Assembly: GCF_035046505.1 (NCBI RefSeq)
Contig: NC_089821.1
Location: 180,886,031-180,950,030, forward strand
Reading direction: 5' to 3'
DNA length: 64,000 bases
Source of the DNA: Tiliqua scincoides
Lineage: Eukaryota; Chordata; Lepidosauria; Squamata; Scincidae
Shown: positions 23,215-34,089 of the stretch, one piece after another
Numbering within the stretch: position 1 is the stretch's first letter
Layout of the letters: every line of letters begins with the position of its first letter
Made by a program: the position numbers and the translations under genes
The notes under the pieces: generated by a model
Database searches by the model: none
Told to the model about the DNA's origin: nothing
The model's input: the letters and a program-made list of their open reading frames with translations, nothing else

Positions 23215-23545
23215 AGATTCAGGACAGTCACAAGGAGGTTCTCCTTCACATAGCACAAAATAAGCTGTGAAATTCATTGCCAGAAGATGTGGTGATAGCC
23301 ACTAGCTTGGGCATCTTCAAAAGGAGTGTGAGCAAATTCATGGAGAACAGGTGTGTCAGTGGCTACTAGCCATGGTTACTACACACTGCCTCCAGGTTCA
23401 GCAGTAGTATGCCCATGAATGCCAGTTGCAGGGAATCTGTGGCAGGAGAGAGGTATCCATTCCTCTCCTGCTTTTGGACACCCCAGAGGCAGCTGGTGGG
23501 CCACTGTGGGAAACAGATGAATCATATCATTAGTGTATTGATATA
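23215..23545 (+). mobile_element. LINE 3' end (CR1/L2-type)
   Basis: Translates in broken frame to SLPEDVVIA-like, then KFMENRCVSG, SSSMPMNASCRESVAGERYP and CFWTPQRQLVGHCGKQ. This is the characteristic C-terminus and 3' region of a squamate LINE related to CR1. It is 5'-truncated. Confidence 0.6.
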
Positions 23546-23611
23546 CCGTTTTCAACAAAGAGTTCAAAAAGCAACATAAATAAATGGTTCCTTGTTCTGA
23601 AAGCGCTTCCA

Positions 23612-24135
23612 CAGCCCAATCCTAACTTGCGCTGGAATAGGCAGGCCAAGTGGTCTGCTTGTATCCAGCACAAGGTAAGTGCTGGTGGGAGGGCAACCTG
23701 GGGTAAAGAGATATTTTTCCCCTTACCCCATGTTGCACCCCAGCCAAGCCTATGTGGCTACTGGGTTCTGTGCCAGTGATTTTGCTGATGCAAATCCAAA
23801 CAGCCCATGAAATGCTGCGTGGCCCAGGAGTGGGAGGTTAGGATTCAGCATGGACTGCTTCAGCTGAACCTGCCCCTCTCCCAGGTCTGATCTGCTTCCA
23901 AAAAATACCCTTCTTTGCCTCCTCTCTGGCCACTCTCTCCCAACTCTTGCACTGGCCTGTCTTGGCCGGTGCAAATATACCCCCTCTGGGCATGGATCCA
24001 GCACTTGGCTCAGGCCTCTGCACCAGCCTAGCTGGTTCTAGAGGAGGTGCAAATGTGCTTTACAAACACTCCTGGGTCAGTGCTGAGGGCTTGCGTCAGC
24101 CAGTTACCCAGGTAGGAATGTGCTCCCAGTCTAAA
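23612..24135. repeat. long 'caatcctaac' family element
   Basis: Left end cagcccaatcctaacttgcg, right end caggtaggaatgtgctccc. The interior has ggcaggccaagtgg, ttttccccttaccccatg and gatttgctgatgcaaatcc-type words. About 520 bp, non-coding. Confidence 0.6.
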
Positions 24136-24579
24136 AAGACACACACTGAACACCAGCAAACAGCCAGTAGAAAAGCTGCTATGCTGGGGCAAACAGGGAC
24201 AGTTGCTCCCTCTCTGCCAAATATAAAGAGAAGATTTATGGACCTTTGGCTTCATCCGGCCAGACTTTTCTTAAGTTCTTATGTGAATATTTATTTATTT
24301 AAAAATATGCACTGTATAGGCTGCTTTTCAGGGGCATACAGCAATTAAATAAGAAATGATGCAATACACAAATGAAACAAAGCAAAGTAAGAAGAGCAGC
24401 AGTAAGGCATAATACCATTAAAGTTCAACAGATCAAAATCAAGGTTGGATCACATGATAAAATACTTGAGCTCATGAACATATCTTCACCTAATGCTGGA
24501 ATGGCGTTCCAGGTGGGACCAGGTGAGCTTCCCTGGGTAGAGATTTCTACAATTGGGGCATCATGATCAAATAAATCCT

Positions 24580-25640
24580 CTCACCAAGCACCTCCCAACC
24601 ATCTTTTGATGGTAGGGAAATGTGAGGAGAGTCCCAGTGGATGAATGCAGTGCCCAGACTGCCACATGCAGCAGGAGTACCCAGGTCCTAAGCCATTTAG
24701 AACTTTATAGGTAAACACCAGCACTGGCCTAGACTTTAAAATGGGAGTGGACAGATTTATGGAGGAAACGTCTATCACAGCTTACAAGCCATGATGACTA
24801 TATGGAACCTCTGGGTTTTAGAGGTAGCCTGTCTCAGAATGCCAGATGCAAGGGAGTGACAAAAGCATGCAGGTCTCTTGTTGTCTAGTGTGCTCCCTGA
24901 GGCATCTGGTGAGCCACTGTGAGATACAGGAGGCTGAACTAGATTGACTTTTGGCCTGATCCAACAGGGCTCTCCTTATGTTCACTTTGAGTTTTACCCA
25001 GAAATTGATCATTAGCCAGTAAAGCTGCTTCAGACTGGTAAAGCGTGTTCCATATCAGTTAGCAACCAAGCCACAGTATTTTGTATTGAGCTCCCACCCT
25101 GACTTCCAATGGCAAAGCTGGAACCAACGGTGCCTTAACCTACAAATTTGGTCCTTCAGGAAGACTATGATCTCATCCCAAACTGGTAAATACCATCTCC
25201 CAGTCAGAAGACCCACCTACCAAAAAAACCTCCTCCCTTGTCTGGACTATTATCCCTTATCCTGTTCATCACTTGTTCCAAGTGCTAGTTCAGTACTGCT
25301 GTGTCTGAATCCAATGAAAAGGAGAAAGAGAACTTGGTGTCACAAGTACACAGTGTATGCTGATGATGTCTCAGTCCTCAGATCTTATCACTCAGGAGTT
25401 CCATGTAGATATTAAAGAGCATGGGAGACAAGATGGAACCCTGCAGGAGCCATAGCACGAGTGCCAAGGGGTTGAGCAATAGTCTCCCAGAGCCAGTTCT
25501 GGAACTAGCCATCTGAGCAGAAGCAGAACCACTGAAGTATGGTGCCGCTAATCAGACAAACCAGAAGGTTACCATGAGTAATAGTATCAAAAACTGGTGA
25601 GAGGCCTAAGCATGGCTAATGATGCAACCTGAATGTGCTG
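24580..25640 (-). mobile_element. CR1/L3-like LINE fragment, interrupted
   Basis: Older minus-strand element in two pieces around a CR1 insertion. Right piece (24985-25640): RT traces LQGSILSPMLFNIY and GLRHHQ, then LYWLMINFWVKLK. Left piece (24580-24734): VLVFTYKVLNGLGPGY. The two pieces meet exactly at the CR1 borders in the motif that normally reads FKVLvltYKvLnGL. The frame is heavily decayed. Confidence 0.65.
24735..24984 (+). mobile_element. CR1 3' end nested in an older LINE
   Basis: Reads GLDFKMGVDRFMEETSITAY-like, then the usual CR1 3' region (atgccagatgcaaggga, gtgctccctgaggcat, tacaggaggctgaactaga) and terminus ctccttatgttcac. 'cact' occurs at both junctions and may be a short target duplication. 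Confidence 0.75.
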
Positions 25641-26516
25641 AGTGGAGAGTACCTTGGAGAGGGCTAATGAACTGATGAGAGCCCCCTTTCTCTAATCCAC
25701 TGTCAACACAGCCCCACTGGCCAGCACTTTGATCTTCTTCCCATTTGCTAAGAGTGAGCAAGAAGAGGATTGGGAGAGTGGTAGTCCCCTTCTTCCTACT
25801 GGATCTTTAGCAGAGAAGAACATCTGAACGCTTCTACTGATGACATTACCATTCCTGTGGAAGGAGAAGTCCTGGAACTTCATTTCCTCACCCCCTGCTT
25901 CCCCCTTGAACACATCTCTGTTAAACTTGCTGCGGGACCAGAGCGCTGGGGTGCAAGAGCTAAGGCGCCACAGATTGGCTGTTGGAGGCTCTGGGCTTGA
26001 GACCTTCCTCCTGCTCCCTGTGGCACCTCACAATTCTTGCACCAGGCTTTGCACAACTGCAGAAGCTCTATAAGACCCTGACTTTGCTAATCTGAATTGG
26101 GTAAACATACATTCCCCATCAAACCATACATTTTTCAAATGTTTAACAAACATCTAAGGTTATGCTTGAATTAGAATGAGAAAGAGTTTCAACTCTTGGT
26201 CTATTATTTTGTCATAGAAGAAGCTTACTATCTGATGTAATAATCTCCTCCCTTTAAAGTGACATCTTACTTTGGGATGCCTATAAATATTAATTGCCCT
26301 TGCAACTGAACAGTTCACATTCCACCCATATTAATCCAGATATGTTGTATAATTATACATATAATTTTAGTTATGCAAGTGAAGATTCATAACTGTATTG
26401 TAAAATTTAGTAATTAAAAACAATCTATGACACTCCCTCCTCTAGATGAAACCACAAATTCAGCAGTTTCTTGGGATACCAAAACAAGTGTCATCAACTG
26501 AAAATTAATTTATAAT
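25641..26516. other. intergenic, no gene seen
   Basis: AT-rich sequence from 26090 on; no gene or recognised repeat. Confidence 0.45.
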
Positions 26517-26606
26517 GGCTACAATCCTATGCACACTTTCCTGGGAGCAAGTTCCACCCAACTTAATGGAACTTACTTTTGAGTAGACCAGCTTGGATTG
26601 GGCTGT
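26517..26606. repeat. short (~90 bp) 'caatcctaac' family element
   Basis: Ends ggctacaatcctatgcac and cttggattgggctg. The core (cctgggagcaagttcc, taatggaacttacttttgagtag) lies in the opposite orientation to the copies at 5454 and 14471. Confidence 0.65.
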
Positions 26607-26686
26607 AAGTCTCAGAACTATTGGATCTTTTCTATCAATAAAAGCTTCAGCCAAAATGATTTCTGGCTTTGGATTATGCTCTTTAT

Positions 26687-26944
26687 GGCCCAATTCTATC
26701 CCCTGCCACCTGCACTGTGGAGGTGTGCATTGCATCCTATGGTGCAGGGGGCAATCAGAAGGCCTCCTCAGGATATTTTTTCCTTAAACCCAGGTAAGCG
26801 CCTGTTGCCCTATGGGTATAAGACCTGTGCCAGCTTTTTGGCTGGAACAAATCTGAGCTTCCCAATCCACCCACCCCTGCTGGATAAAGTGCACCCATTT
26901 TTGGCATGGCTGCACTGGGGAGGAGGGAGTATAGGATTGGACTC
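26687..26944. repeat. mid-length 'caatcctaac' family element
   Basis: ggcccaattctatcccctgcc at the left, gtataggattgg at the right; the interior has tgcattgcatcctatgg and aggcctcctcagg. It lies about 350 bp upstream of the NR0B2-like promoter. Confidence 0.55.
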
Positions 26945-27285
26945 TAAGAGACTGAGCAGTAAACCAGGACTGTGCCAGTTTGAATTTTGCCCCTGCCATG
27001 AACATGAGGTGGCCTTTGGCAAGATGCTCACACTCAACCCAGCTGCAATGGAAAGATAAAATAATATGTAAGTACCTCACAGGATTGTACAACAATATCA
27101 AGACAATAAATCTGAAGTGCCTTGTACATTCTGAAAATGATCTACAATTATTTCACCATCAGACAACACAGTTCAGTGTTCTTTCTCTCTTATTCTCTCA
27201 GGCAGATAATTTCAGTGATGCCAGGGCTGGCTTAGCCACACCTTCGTTGGCTGTGAATGAAAACAGTCCGGACTGGAGCAAATAA

Positions 27286-27372
27286 AGTTCAAGGTAACTT
27301 TACTGCTCAGGGTCACATTACTGTTCAGCTTACTGTGTATAAAAAGCACAGAATGCTTAAACTGTGTGGCAG
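27286..27372 (+). promoter_or_regulatory. compact TATA promoter of the NR0B2-like gene
   Basis: Seen: TATAAAAAG at 27338-27346, a nuclear-receptor half-site with 5' extension, tcaaggtaa, at 27289-27297, and gggtca at 27310-27315. The predicted start near 27368 leaves a 5' UTR of about 100 bases. LRH-1/SF-1 monomer sites (ycaaggyca) drive mammalian SHP promoters; the site here differs from the ideal by one base. Function is inferred from position and motif only. Confidence 0.5.
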
Positions 27373-27471
27373 AAATACTCACTTATGTGTTTTGGTCTAC
27401 CAGTTCTGCACTGCTGGTCTCAGAGCTGCAAAAGATTCCTTATCAAGAAATCATCAGGGAAGCTGCTATCT

Positions 27472-28045
27472 ATGGCTACCCAGAGGCTGCTGGAGAATGA
27501 TGGCAAATGCTGTTGTAACGCAAAGGATCCCAACAGCATCCTTTACAAAATCTTGACCAATGAAGAGTATGAGAAGATCAAATCTCATCAGCAGCCGTTC
27601 TACCAAATTCCTCCCTTATTTCCACATACTTCCTGCCCCAGTGAGGGGAACAGGACAGTTATCCTGAAAACTCCAGACCTGACCTGCACAAGAGCATTGG
27701 ACGTTTTTCTGAAAACCATCATTTTTATACGAAAGCTGCCTTCTTTCTTTCAGTTGCCATTGGAGGACCAGATCCTGCTAAGCCAACATAGCTGGGTACC
27801 CCTCTTCATACTGGGCCTGGCTCAAGAACGGCTAGAGTTTGACCTGAAAGAGACCTTCGTCCCTAGTGTCCTGACAGCAATCCTCGATCAGTCTCACATG
27901 GATAATGAAGCACTGGAGCATTTTTCTGTAGGAGCATTCATATCTGAAGTTCAGAAGATAAAGAATTTCCTTGGGAAATTCTGGAGTGCAGATATTTGTG
28001 CCAAAGAATATGCCTATCTTAAAGGGATTGTTCTTTTTAACCCGG
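27472..28045 (+). CDS. NR0B2-like: NR0B2-like exon 1
   Basis: 191 codons plus one base, ending ..LFNP then g|gtaag. It carries the NR-box-like motif and helices 3-8 of the LBD. The donor gtaagt is near-consensus. Read-through of the donor stays open for about 48 codons and gives an unrelated tail, so the intron is needed. Confidence 0.85.
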
Positions 28046-30144
28046 GTAAGTCCCATCCAAATACAGACAAAGGCTTTCAATCTTGCCCACCATATGTTTG
28101 CATGAGACCCATTGAAGCCAGTGGGTGTCCTGTACAGAGGGCTTTTTGGCAAGATTGCACTCCAAAAATGCACAATTCAGAGCAAGTATAAAAATGAATG
28201 TGAAAGTTGTTTGCTTCCCCAAACTTAAACACCTCTTCTTTTTACACTGTGCCTTAACCTGTTTTCAAAATCCATACTTACAATTTTACTTGATTGCTTG
28301 ATTGTAATTCCTACCCTCTCCTTTCCAAAAAGAAGAGCTCAGTGCAGCTTAAAATATTTGAAATTAATAAAACGTTGCAATAAATTTTCTGACTTTCAGG
28401 GTGCAATCCTAAGCCCTTATGTTAGTGCTTTCCAGCACTGGCGTAGCAGTGCCAATGGGACAAGTGCTGCATCCTGCAGTTGGGTGTCACTCACAGAGGC
28501 CTCCTCCAAGTAAGGGAATGTTTGTTCCCTTACCTCGGAGCTTCATTGCCCTTATGTCAGTGCTGGAAAGCACTGACATAAGGGGTTAGGATTGCGTCCT
28601 CAGTCTATCACAAAGGCCCAAATCCTAACCCACTATCCAGCACTGACATAGCTGTGCCAATGGGATATACGCTGCATCCTGCTTTGCTTGGCACTCACGG
28701 AGGCCTCCTCAAAGTAAGGGAATGTTTGTTCCCTTACCTTGGAGCTGCATTGCCCTGATGTCAGTGCTGGAAAGTGGGTTAGGATTGTACCCAAAGTCAT
28801 ATAACTCTCATTGTCTTATTAAACATACTTATTGGGGGGGGGGGGGAGTGGATTCCCCATATTTGCAGATCTGCAAATTCATATCTATAAAATTGGAGAC
28901 AGTATGTATTGTCTGCGTGACAATACACGCAATTGACAGTATGTATATGTGTGCGTGCATGTGTGTGCATGTGTTTGTTTTTATGAGAGACAAATGGAAT
29001 GCATTTACTTTGCCACTTAAAACTAATATTTCAACCAAACATGGTGCAATAGCCCAAGAGAAAATGGTGAAGACTGTACCAAGTAAATATTATATTACTA
29101 TAACTGTACATGCTGCTGCTCCAATATACAGACAGCAGTTGCTAAGGAAACCTCATACAACAGATGTTTCAATCAGAACGTTAGAGAGAGGATTCATTGG
29201 CAACAAGAATACTGGGTGCTGAATTGTAAGAAGATGAGAAGCCTTGCTGGGTCAGGTGCCCATCTAGTCCCGCTTCCCACTTCCAGTGGCCCACCAGATG
29301 CCTCTGGGACCACATAAGACACCTGTAGCATCTGGCAACAAGATAAACTCCCTTGGAGATAGGCTACCTCTAAAACCCAGTGGTTACATACAGTCACCAT
29401 GACTTGTAACCTTTGGTGGACTTTTCCTCCAGAAACCTGTCCAATCCCTCTTAAAGACACCTAGGCCAGGTGCCATCACACCATTCTGTGGCAATGAGTT
29501 TTACAGATTTTCTCACTGGGTAAAAAAAAAAAAATTCCTTTGTCACAACAGACAAAACTCTCCCTCCGGTTCATTTTAGTGGATATACACTTCAACTAAA
29601 CTCAGTGGGACTAACTTCTGACTAGTCATGCCTAGGATTGCACTGTCAATGTCTTGATGGGAAACTGTTTAGAAACCTTATGTATGCAGCCTTGAATTCC
29701 CTCTTGGGAGAAAGTCAGGTTATAAAATAAACGAAAGCTATCAGCATTATCTTTTCATATTTTCCTGATTCTTGTCCTCGGGGACCAACACAACAGGTGT
29801 TTTAGACAACAGTGCCATCTAGTGACTAGTAATCCTTGTGGCACCCTTTAAGCTGAGTTTACTTCCTTTATCCCCTCACCTTACTTTATTTCAATTTTGC
29901 AGAGCTCCGGGGCCTAAAATACCATGGTTACGTTCAGACCCTTCAACTGGAAGCCCACCACACTCTGATGGAGTTCACTTCAACGATGCACAGCAAACAC
30001 CATTGGAGATACACTTGGATAATGGAAATGCTGGCAATTCTGAGGAACTTTGATAAAGAAACTGTAAGAGATCACTTCTTCAGACCCATCCTGGGGTGTG
30101 TGGACTTCAATAGCTTACTCCTAGCAACACTTTACTCCAAATAG
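27472..30144 (+). CDS. NR0B2-like: NR0B2 (SHP)-like orphan nuclear receptor, complete
   Basis: Two exons (27472-28045, 29903-30144) joined by a phase-1 GT-AG intron give 271 aa; human SHP is 257 aa and has one intron at the equivalent place (LFNP/D). SHP-type proteins lack a DNA-binding domain and repress other nuclear receptors, such as LRH-1 and HNF4, by occupying their coactivator groove in the nucleus. Visible: an NR-box-like LYKIL at residues 24-28 (SHP has LYALL), the LBD signature KTIIFIRKLPSFFQLPLEDQ at 81-100 followed by WVPLFILGLAQ, EYAYLKGIVLFNP at 179-191, and the C-terminal FFRPILGCVDFNSLL. The ATG at 27472 was chosen over an in-frame one at 27364 because the latter lies near the predicted transcription start. 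No stop or frameshift. It could be the direct SHP orthologue or a second NR0B2 paralogue; synteny with BCKDHB favours a paralogue that humans lack. Confidence 0.85.
28399..28599. mobile_element. 'caatcctaac' palindromic element with TCA flanks
   Basis: Terminal 11-mers gggtgcaatcc and (reverse complement of the right end) ggacgcaatcc. Inverted arms extend over about 40 bp (cagtgctggaaagcactgac near the right end). TCA directly flanks both ends (28396-28398, 28600-28602). Internal gcatcctgcagttgg and gggaatgtttgttccc are family hallmarks. Confidence 0.7.
28615..28792. mobile_element. 'caatcctaac' palindromic element with AAA flanks
   Basis: Terminal 11-mers ggcccaaatcc and gggtacaatcc, then taaccca on both arms. 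AAA flanks both ends (28612-28614, 28793-28795). The interior matches the neighbouring copy at 28399-28599 closely, so the two are sister insertions 15 bp apart. Confidence 0.7.
29232..29588 (-). mobile_element. CR1 3' end in the NR0B2-like intron
   Basis: The minus strand reads the CR1 C-terminus (LDAFKxGLD..LEE..ITSYK type, decayed) and the 3' region (gaagcgggactagatgggc, atgccagatgctacagg). More diverged than the copies at 8749 and 14736, so older. Confidence 0.75.
29590..29655. repeat. 'caatcctaac' short-type fragment
   Basis: cactcaactaaactcagtgggactaac ... tgcctaggattgcactgtc: the right half of the ~90-bp family type. Confidence 0.45.
29903..30144 (+). CDS. NR0B2-like: NR0B2-like exon 2 (terminal)
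   Basis: 80 codons and the stop after completing the split Glu codon: ELRGLKYHGYVQTLQLEAHH ... RDHFFRPILGCVDFNSLL, then ATLYSK. It holds LBD helices 9-12; the C-terminus aligns with human SHP RPIIGDVDIAGLLGDM. The stop is TAG. No canonical AATAAA is seen in the following ~550 bases, so the 3' end is unresolved. The short repeat attgcagaag (about 30188-30232) follows the stop. Confidence 0.85.
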
Positions 30145-30751
30145 TACATACTTTACAACGTGAGTATGCAGAAGATTTATTTGGATATTGCAGAAGGTAT
30201 TGCAGAAGTATATTGCAGAAGATTTATTTGATGGAATGGAACTGCAGCAAATCAAAACCCTACAGTCTTCCCTCAAATTGAGGTGAAACAAGACTGTCCA
30301 TTTTGCAACCTCAGGGGCTGTGCACATTTAAAATGCTGATTGGCCCTTGTGATCATCAACTTTCCCCATTCCTCAGAGCCACTTATGAAGTTTTAAACAA
30401 ACCGATTGAATGCATTCTTTTAATCTAAAAAAAAAATGTACTGAAAAGAATATTTGACCAGCTAAACCCTCAAGGAAGGCACTTGACAAAACAAAGTGGC
30501 GGTGAGGAGCAAAGAGAAAGAGGCGTTCTTTTTATGTAAGGTTATATTGTATAGAAGTTTTTTGAAGCATGAAGAAGGTAATAGAGGGAAGCAGAGCTCA
30601 CCCTCCAACTCCCCAAAAATGCAAACACACCTGCTTCTCTTTGCAGGAATATCTGAACACCCTACTGCATCATGAGAGTCTGACCTTTCAGTTGCCAAAC
30701 TTGATACCTACATAACTCATTTAGGGTCTTTTTGCAATCATTCTTCAAATA

Positions 30752-31215
30752 CAGGCCGCCCCCCCCCCCATCTGTAGATCCTGTATCTGTGAACTATCCA
30801 TGGATTGCGGATTCACTTATCCACTTATCCAGGGAAGCCCTCAGGGTGACGTGGTGAGCTGCTCAGAGCAGTGTGCAACCAATTTCAGTGCCCACAAGGG
30901 GATGGTGGTGCAGGAGAAGGTACATTCCCCTGGCCTCCTAATGCCTTTTAAAGCATTAAAATCATAACTTCTGGTTTTTCTGGGAAAAAATGGAAGTCAC
31001 ATGATTTTTGCCCTCAGGCTCAGTCTGAGCCCAGCAGAAGCTGTGGATGGATATCTAAAGCCTCTGCTGGGCTCAGATAACCCTCTGGAGGTGAGTGGAG
31101 TGGAGGTCCTCTCACCTCTGGAAGGTGGGGAGGGGGAAATTCACCTGTATCTGCGGTTTCACTTAACCGTGGGATGTTCCAAAACGGAACCCCTATGGAT
31201 ATGGCAGCATGCCTG
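30752..31215. mobile_element. Tigger/mariner-like MITE with TA flanks
   Basis: Flanked by TA on both sides. Ends are caggccgccccccc and gcagcatgcctg. Sub-terminal words (tatccatggattgcgg; ctgtatctgcggtttcacttaaccgtgg) are shared with the elements at 39782-40439 and 48530-48831. About 464 bp, no transposase frame. Confidence 0.6.
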
Positions 31216-31383
31216 TACATATTTTCTGGTAAAACTGGATGATACATCAAGGACATTCTGTTCCTTCTTTATTAAATAGCATATGCAGGGTTCCTAATCC
31301 AGACTTGGACCTTGGCAGCGCAAAGAGGGCATTAACCATTTGGCCCCACCATGGTACCAATCCAAGTCAGGACCCCATGCCCA

Positions 31384-31414
<31 letters not shown>
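31384..31414. repeat. (AC)n microsatellite
   Basis: About 15 perfect ac units. Confidence 0.95.
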
Positions 31415-31417
<3 letters not shown>

Positions 31418-31825
31418 GCTGTCTGACCAGGGAGAAAAGCTTTCATTAGTGCCAATAAACATTCTTTTTGATTAAAAAGCAGCCAGAGGAGTGAGTGATC
31501 TGAGTTGGGACCATGGTGGGGGGGGGGGAAGCATCAAAGCCATGATTCCAATCTAGATAGTCTCCACATGTGCTATTTAAAGAAGAATACAGAGCTGCAC
31601 TGCACACACAAAGTAATGTGCGACCTGATCAGTAAAATTGCCTTCACACCTCCTCTTTTTCCTGGGGGCTTAAAAAAAATTAAAGCACGCTTTCTCCTCC
31701 TGATCTATGTAACCTGCTTTTAAAAAGCAGTAATTGTTTACAAGGCTAGTGATGAGTGTTGGCCAAAGAGATCTCATAACTCCTGGTTGGTCTCTGGCCT
31801 TCATGCTTGTAAGCACCGGTTGGGT

Positions 31826-32075
31826 AGCCCAATCCTTTCTCTGGTGGGGCCACTAGATGCAGCAGAACCAAAATGGTTACTGCTCTATCCTGCAGCTCCA
31901 AGGAGGCCGAAGGAGGTCTCCTCAGGGTAAGGGAACATTTATCCCCTTCGCCCAAGTAAGGCCACAGGCCCCACAATGGGGCTACTCAAGTCTGCACCAG
32001 CTGTTTTACTGGTGCAGACTAGAGAATCTTTGTATCAGGCTTTGCAGCCTAATACAGAGGATAGGATCTGGTGGA
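31826..32075. repeat. 'caatcc' family element (aaaatggttactgct type)
   Basis: gtagcccaatcctttctc, ccactagatgcagcagaac, caaaatggttactgctc, cctcctcagggtaaggg, gctactcaagtctgcaccagc. This is the same subtype as the split copy at 14564 and the one at 39911. Confidence 0.5.
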
Positions 32076-32289
32076 GGAGGCCTCTGGCAGTCCCACCCCC
32101 CTCCTGGGCTGGTTCCTCTCCCTGCCCTCCCTCCACCCTGGAATGCCTTCCCTCTGTCCCAAAAGTCCACACCGCTGCCTGGTGCTCTTACCTTGTTCCA
32201 TGTGGCCACACAGCATCCTCTATCCGGCACTGGGCCCAGCACCGACTGGAGCTGGGCCGTTGCTGACAATCCCTACTCTGAGGGTGCCA

Positions 32290-33010
32290 TAAACATGTTT
32301 TGGGTCCTAAAAGTCCTTACTGAGCACCATCGTTTCTGTTGTTCCTCCATATGCAACATGACCCAGCCCCTCATGTGCTAATTAAGTGGGTTATATGGTA
32401 GTGTATTTTAAGCTTTGACATTTGAAAAAGGATGTTGTTCTTGCTTCACAGTTAATTTAGTTCAGTATGTGCTTTATTTCTGCTCTTGAATGCCCCTCAT
32501 GCAATGAATTTGCCTTTAATTTTCACATAAATATCAGGGTGTAAATTTTCAGATTTACACATCGTCATACATCATCTCCATGCATAAATAAAAAATACAA
32601 CCTGAACGTTACAACATTGCTGGTTGTTATTGTTTCCACCTGTTTTATTAGAGAAAGGGCTGAACTCGGCAATAATTTTAGTCTTCAGGCAGTTAAATGC
32701 ATGAATGCAAATACCGAACAAATCTAAGCGCAAATCTAATACAGTATGTAAACAGCAGTGTTTATAGTTTTCACCTCTTCCTGTGACCTGTTCCAGCTCC
32801 TGCCTAGCTCCTGCTTAAATATACATTTCCTTTTCACTGGTAACATAAAAACAGCACTTCAGGTTGCTGACCTTAGCCTACACTATGCATTCTATGAATC
32901 AAAGGGCCTGGGCTCAAGTCGCATCTGACAAATAAAATCAAACATCAAATACACAAATTCAGCACCAGATCCAGCTCAACAATCTTTCTACCGGGCAACT
33001 GTACTAAGGA
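32290..33010. other. intergenic, no gene seen
   Basis: AT-rich, unique-looking; no repeat or exon recognised. Confidence 0.5.
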
Positions 33011-33015
33011 CTTAT

Positions 33016-33690
33016 GGCCCAATCCTATCGACTGTTTACAACTGTGGAACTCATGTTCCACTGTCATAAATGCTGGGATGCAGCCATAAATGCTAAGCTG
33101 CTGCCGAACACATCGGAACCGCTGGCGCTAATGGGTGACAGCTCTATGCATCTGCCACAATGGACCGGGCTGTGCCAGAGCCGGTAAGGTGGCAGTGGGG
33201 ACAGGCTGTAGGTGGTTTGGGAGAAGTTTGGGCTGGGGAAGATGGAGCCAGTTTGTGTGCTGGAGGAAGGTGGATCCTGGTGGCAACAGTGTGTGCTGGG
33301 ATGCTGCAGTGGCATACCTAGGGGTAGTATTGGGGGCAAATGCCCCGGTTGCCAGGCTTAGGGTGGTGGTGCTGCGATTTGCTCCCCCCCGCATCATTTT
33401 TTGCTGTGGTCAGGAACCGCAGCAACAGTGGCTGCAGGAGCCTTCTTCTCCTCCCCTTTAAAGAAAGGGGTGATTTCAGAGAAGGTGTGCACCGCTTATA
33501 GTTCTGATGGAACCTTTCATGCAGCTTAGCAGTGATGGCCCATTGGAGCCTGGGCTGCCTCCTTCCTCCCCCCTTTTTTCTCAAAAGGGGAAAGTAGGAG
33601 GTGGCACGGAAGTAACTATGGTGATGATGATGTCACCACAATTACTTCCTGGTCAGGGAGGCGGCAAATAGGGAAAAGTACCAGGACTGC
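33016..33690. repeat. repeat-rich block ('caatcctatc' start and 'gtggcatacc' repeat)
   Basis: ggcccaatcctatcgactg begins a truncated palindromic-family copy. From 33308, gtggcatacctaggggtag and gcaaatgccccggttgcc match the repeat at 3705. Near the right end gatgatgtcaccacaattacttcc is a recurrent squamate repeat word (also near 44740). Non-coding. Confidence 0.45.
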
Positions 33691-34089
33691 CACTGGGATG
33701 CTGTCCTCTTTTTTGCAGTCCAACATGCACCTTCCTTTCCTCTGAATTATGCAAGCAAAATAGGTGATGTGAGTTTGAGAAGACCCATAGGCCACTAGGC
33801 CTATAATTTTTTTTTTTGCTAACCTCTCTCTGGTCCATTTTATCTCTCTCCCACCCCCCCCCCCCCATAGCATGCAGCACACATTGCATGCTACGGACTA
33901 GCAGGGGATAGGATTCAGCTATTAGTTTATTTTTGATGGTTTTGATGGTATCTAATCCTTGCTGTAAGCTGCACTGAGTACATTTTGTAATCAGAAAGGT
34001 ATACAAATCCACTCTGTTTAAAATGTGAACCATGGTTTGGAGGCATTGATGAGTTGGATGTGAATCAAGTAGTTGAAATGTAACCAGAC

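Larger units (their letters stand above)
28046..29902 (+). other. intron of the NR0B2-like gene
   Basis: 1857 bp, gtaagt ... tttcaattttgcag. It is filled largely by two adjacent palindromic elements (28399-28599, 28615-28792), a gt-rich tract (28936-28980) and a minus-strand CR1 3' end (29232-29588). Confidence 0.8.
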
